NCBI RefSeq assembly: GCF_000383615.1
Contig: NZ_KB911593.1
Location: 23,296-87,295 of the forward strand
Origin: Streptomyces canus 299MFChir4.1
GTDB taxonomy: Bacteria; Actinomycetota; Actinomycetes; Streptomycetales; Streptomycetaceae
Direction: 5' to 3'
Length of the DNA stretch: 64,000 bases
The notes under the pieces were generated by a model. The model made no database searches and was not told the DNA's origin. It saw only the letters and a program-made list of their open reading frames with translations. Each line of letters begins with the position of its first letter. The first letter of the stretch is position 1. This document shows, piece after piece, positions 61,558 to 64,000 of this stretch. The translations under genes were made by a program, and so were the position numbers.

Positions 61558-62844
61558 TCACGCCTTCGGCGCCACCTTGCTCAGCCCGTTGATGATCCGG
61601 TCCATCGCGTCGCCGCCCGTGGGGTCGGTGAGGTTGGCGAGCATCTTGAGGGTGAACTTCATGAGCAGCGGGTGGGTCAGGCCGCGCTGGGCCGCGATCT
61701 TCATGACCTTCGGGTTGCCGATGAGCTTCACGAAGGCGCGGCCCAGCGTGTAGTAGCCGCCGTAGGTGTCCTTGAGGACCCGCGGGTAGCGCTGCAGAGC
61801 GATCTCCCGCTGGGCGGGCGTCGCGCGGGCGTGGGCCTGGACGATGACGTCGGCGGCGATCTGGCCGGACTCCATGGCGTAGGCGATGCCCTCGCCGTTG
61901 AAGGGGTTCACCATGCCGCCGGCGTCGCCGACCAGGAGCAGGCCCTTGGTGTAGTGCGGCTGGCGGTTGAAGGCCATCGGCAGGGCGGCACCGCGGATCG
62001 GGCCGGTCATGTTGTCCGGGGTGTAGCCCCAGTCCTCCGGCATGGAAGCGCACCAGGCCTTCAGCACCTCGCGCCAGTCGAGCTCCTTGAAGGAGTCGGA
62101 GGTGTTCAGGACGCCGAGGCCGACGTTGGAGGTGCCGTCGCCCATGCCGAAGATCCAGCCGTAGCCGGGCAGCAGCCGGTCCTCGCCGGGGCCGCGGCGG
62201 TCCCACAGCTCCAGCCAGGACTCCAGGTAGTCGTCCTCGTGGCGAGGGCTCTCGAAGTACGTCCGTACGGCGACGCCCATCGGGCGGTCCTCACGGCGGT
62301 GCAGGCCCATCGCGAGGGAGAGCCGGGTGGAGTTGCCGTCGGCGGCGACCACGAGGGGCGCGTGGAAGGTGACTTCTCGCTTCTCCTCGCCGAGTTTCGC
62401 GTGGACGCCGGTGATCCGGCCGGTGCGGTCGTCGACGATCGGGGCACCGACGTTGCAGCGCTCGTAGAGCCGCGCCCCGGCCTTCTGGGCCTGGCGGGCG
62501 AGCTGCTCGTCGAAGTCGTCGCGCTTGCGGACGAGGCCGTAGTCGGGGAAGGAGGCCAGTTCCGGCCAGTCGAGCTGGAGGCGTACGCCGCCGCCGATGA
62601 TGCGAAGGCCCTTGTTGCGCAGCCAGCCGGCCTCTTCGGAGATGTCGATGCCCATGGCCACGAGCTGCTTGGTGGCACGCGGGGTGAGGCCGTCGCCGCA
62701 GACCTTCTCGCGCGGGAACTCGGTCTTCTCCAGGAGGAGCACGTCGAGTCCGGACTTGGCGAGGTGGTACGCGGTCGTGGAGCCGGCCGGCCCCGCGCCG
62801 ACGACGATGACATCGGCGGTGTTCTCGGACAGGGGCTCGGTCAC
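61558..62844 (-). CDS. Geranylgeranyl-reductase-family flavoprotein (MenJ-like)
   Basis: This 428-residue FAD enzyme has the N-terminal GxGxxG loop (DVIVVGAGPAGSTTAYHLAKSGLDVLLLEK, about residues 11-40), a CxxGLTP-type FPREKVCGDGLTPRA, and the FAD-binding GLLLVGDAGGMVNPFNGEGIAYAMESG. It saturates isoprenoid double bonds. Near nuo and a polyprenyl synthase, menaquinone side-chain reduction (as by mycobacterial MenJ) is the likely role, since Streptomyces menaquinones are partly hydrogenated. GTG 62844 has GGGAGAT upstream; ATG 62910 would add 22 residues encoded by a repeat. Confidence 0.88.
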   Translation of the reverse strand: MTEPLSENTADVIVVGAGPAGSTTAYHLAKSGLDVLLLEKTEFPREKVCGDGLTPRATKQLVAMGIDISEEAGWLRNKGLRIIGGGVRLQLDWPELASFPDYGLVRKRDDFDEQLARQAQKAGARLYERCNVGAPIVDDRTGRITGVHAKLGEEKREVTFHAPLVVAADGNSTRLSLAMGLHRREDRPMGVAVRTYFESPRHEDDYLESWLELWDRRGPGEDRLLPGYGWIFGMGDGTSNVGLGVLNTSDSFKELDWREVLKAWCASMPEDWGYTPDNMTGPIRGAALPMAFNRQPHYTKGLLLVGDAGGMVNPFNGEGIAYAMESGQIAADVIVQAHARATPAQREIALQRYPRVLKDTYGGYYTLGRAFVKLIGNPKVMKIAAQRGLTHPLLMKFTLKMLANLTDPTGGDAMDRIINGLSKVAPKA

Positions 62845-62863
62845 GGCGGGATCTCCCAGGCTC

Positions 62864-62887
62864 GGAATCAAGTTCGGAATCAAGTTC
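62864..62887 (-). repeat. 12-bp tandem repeat upstream of geranylgeranyl reductase
   Basis: GGAATCAAGTTC occurs twice in tandem (62864-62875, 62876-62887) and a partial third copy (TGAATC) follows. It lies 20 bp upstream of the chosen GTG start and could modulate the leader. Confidence 0.75.
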
Positions 62888-62966
62888 TGAATCCGCGTGC
62901 CGACCGGCACTGGACATGGGCAGTCTATTCAGCAGAATTGATCACCCGGCTGAAGGGCTGCCCCCA

Positions 62967-63491
62967 GTGAACCGAGCTCTGCCCGTAGTACGGCTGCGCG
63001 TCCCCACCGACGAGGACGCCGTCGCCTGGCACCGGGTCTTCGACGACCCGGACGTCATGGAGTTCCACGGCGGCAGGTCCGCCGAGCTGTACGTCTACGA
63101 GGAGCTCACCGCGCGGCAGCGCCGGCACGACGCCGAGCGGGGTTTCTGCCTGTGGACCATGGTCGACGAGGGCGGGCAGGTCATCGGCTTCACCGGCGCC
63201 CAGCCATGGCCGCAGGACTGGGGGCCGACGGGCGAGATCGAGATCGGGTGGCGGCTCGGGCGGGCCTACTGGGGCCAGGGGTACGCCACGGTGGCCGCGC
63301 AGATGACGCTGGAGCGGCTCAGGGCGGCGGGCGTCACGGACGTGGTGGCGATGGTCAGACCCGGCAACGAACGGTCGATCGCGGTCACCAAGCGCCTCGG
63401 AATGGAACTCGCGGAGACCTTCCCGCACCCCCGGTTCGGGGAAGAGGCGCTGTGCTTTCGGCTCTCCCTGCAGGATGCTCACTCAGAGTAG
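62967..63491 (+). CDS. GNAT-family acetyltransferase
   Basis: This 174-residue N-acetyltransferase is of the RimJ/RimL-like branch. The N-terminal part has LRVPTDEDAVAWHRVFDDPDVMEFHGG, and the acetyl-CoA pyrophosphate loop is IGWRLGRAYWGQGYATVAAQ (about residues 92-111), followed by VVAMVRPGNERSIAVTKRLGM. GTG 62967 has GAAGGG 9 nt upstream. The acceptor is unknown. Divergent from the geranylgeranyl reductase gene. Confidence 0.88.
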   Translation: MNRALPVVRLRVPTDEDAVAWHRVFDDPDVMEFHGGRSAELYVYEELTARQRRHDAERGFCLWTMVDEGGQVIGFTGAQPWPQDWGPTGEIEIGWRLGRAYWGQGYATVAAQMTLERLRAAGVTDVVAMVRPGNERSIAVTKRLGMELAETFPHPRFGEEALCFRLSLQDAHSE

Positions 63492-63574
63492 CGGTCTGTT
63501 GCGGAAAGACACCCGGCACTTCCGGCCGCCGCCGGGCCGGAGTTACCCTGCCAGTACCGCTGGGGGTGACATCT

Positions 63575-63919
63575 GTGCACATACCACCCAAGACGCCCGA
63601 AGTGCGCGTACCGCGTCTGGTCGGACTCATGGCCGTCGACGCGCGCGAGACGGCCCAGGCGCAGGGCCTGTTCGTCAACGCGCCGGATCGCAAGGACTTC
63701 CATCTGGCCGTCGTCGACTACGTCGTACGCCAGTACCCGCAGGCCGGTGCCGAAGTGCCGCGGGACTCGGTGGTGTACGTGTGGTTCGACCTCGGCCCGG
63801 GTGAGGGCGGCGGAGGCATCCGCGAGCCCCGCATCCCCAGACCGCCGAGCGGCGGCCTCCAGCGCGAGCTGGACGAGCCGGGCGATCCGCACGTGGTCCG
63901 CTGCGTGACAGGGCTCTGA
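63575..63919 (+). CDS. PASTA-domain protein
   Basis: This 114-residue protein holds one PASTA-type beta-lactam/peptidoglycan-binding fold: VRVPRLVGLMAVDARETAQAQGLFVNAP, then VVRQYPQAGAEVPRDSVVYVWFDLG. There is no signal peptide or transmembrane segment in the reading, so it is either cytosolic or exported otherwise. A Gly/Pro-rich tail follows. GTG 63566 three codons earlier is an alternative; 63575 is spaced better from GGGGGTGA. Confidence 0.75.
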   Translation: MHIPPKTPEVRVPRLVGLMAVDARETAQAQGLFVNAPDRKDFHLAVVDYVVRQYPQAGAEVPRDSVVYVWFDLGPGEGGGGIREPRIPRPPSGGLQRELDEPGDPHVVRCVTGL

Positions 63920-64000
63920 CGGCCGCCGAGGTCCGCCGCGCCACCGGACTCCGACGGCCGCCGAGACCCGCCGCACCACCGGACTCCGACAACCGCCGAG
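63919..64000 (+). repeat. 35-bp tandem repeat running off the window
   Basis: Two complete 35-bp units (63919-63953, 63954-63988) and the start of a third (63989-64000) differ at only a few positions. The unit begins ACGGCCGCCGAG and ends CCACCGGACTCCG. The array starts on the last base of the PASTA gene and continues past the window edge. Confidence 0.85.

Overview
This is high-GC actinobacterial DNA and almost certainly Streptomyces. Nearly every gene has a G or C at third codon positions. Starts are often GTG behind GGAGG-type ribosome sites, and stop/start overlaps (ATGA, GTGA) are common. The order 2-oxoacid:ferredoxin oxidoreductase, polyprenyl synthase, complete nuoA-N operon, geranylgeranyl-reductase-type flavoprotein recalls the conserved core of the Streptomyces chromosome. 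No rRNA, tRNA or CRISPR array was seen.

Layout. 1-3.3 kb: korAB. 3.3-12.2 kb: housekeeping and accessory genes: a frameshifted DUF6082 gene, a divergent HxlR regulator/NAD(P)-binding reductase pair with a shared operator, a RarD-type permease, a VOC protein, a secreted M28 aminopeptidase, a TPR protein, a DUF6668-like protein, a small amidase and an FMN reductase with a clear promoter/operator. 12.1-16.8 kb: an ABC-2 exporter, a LolA-like protein and a long-chain polyprenyl diphosphate synthase. 17-20.8 kb: a CocE-type hydrolase, a c-di-AMP (ydaO-type) riboswitch in front of a transglycosylase-like secreted protein, and a HAD phosphatase. 21.3-25.8 kb: a sugar ABC importer with its own LacI regulator and an array of inverted repeats upstream. 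26.1-27.7 kb: a decayed IS200/IS605-type element (tnpB with two frameshifts, right-end hairpins intact), followed by what looks like the 3' tail of a GH53 endo-galactanase. This suggests the importer is the remainder of a galactan-utilisation locus.

27.8-33.4 kb: a lipoprotein, an FAD oxidoreductase/ATP-grasp pair, a fumarylacetoacetase and an M56 peptidase. 33.6-40.5 kb: the most interesting block. A GntR/UTRA regulator is followed by a tightly packed operon of an AprB-like 2[4Fe-4S] ferredoxin, a sulfonate/nitrate-type ABC importer whose binding protein carries a NosL-like C-terminal domain, and an AprA/fumarate-reductase-like flavoprotein with a HEAT-repeat tail. This looks like an uptake-plus-redox module for a small, probably sulfur-containing, substrate. 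40.5-43.4 kb: recQ and a secreted protein of unknown function.

43.5-59.6 kb: the nuo operon on the minus strand, nuoA to nuoN, fourteen genes packed with start/stop overlaps and a Rex-type operator upstream of nuoA. The polyprenyl synthase (15.8 kb) and the geranylgeranyl-reductase-like enzyme (61.6 kb) fit a menaquinone supply and modification role for this NADH dehydrogenase. 60.3-64 kb: an NlpC/P60 cell-wall hydrolase, a peptide deformylase remnant, a tiny membrane peptide with a TTA codon, the geranylgeranyl reductase, a GNAT acetyltransferase, a PASTA protein and a 35-bp tandem repeat that runs off the window.
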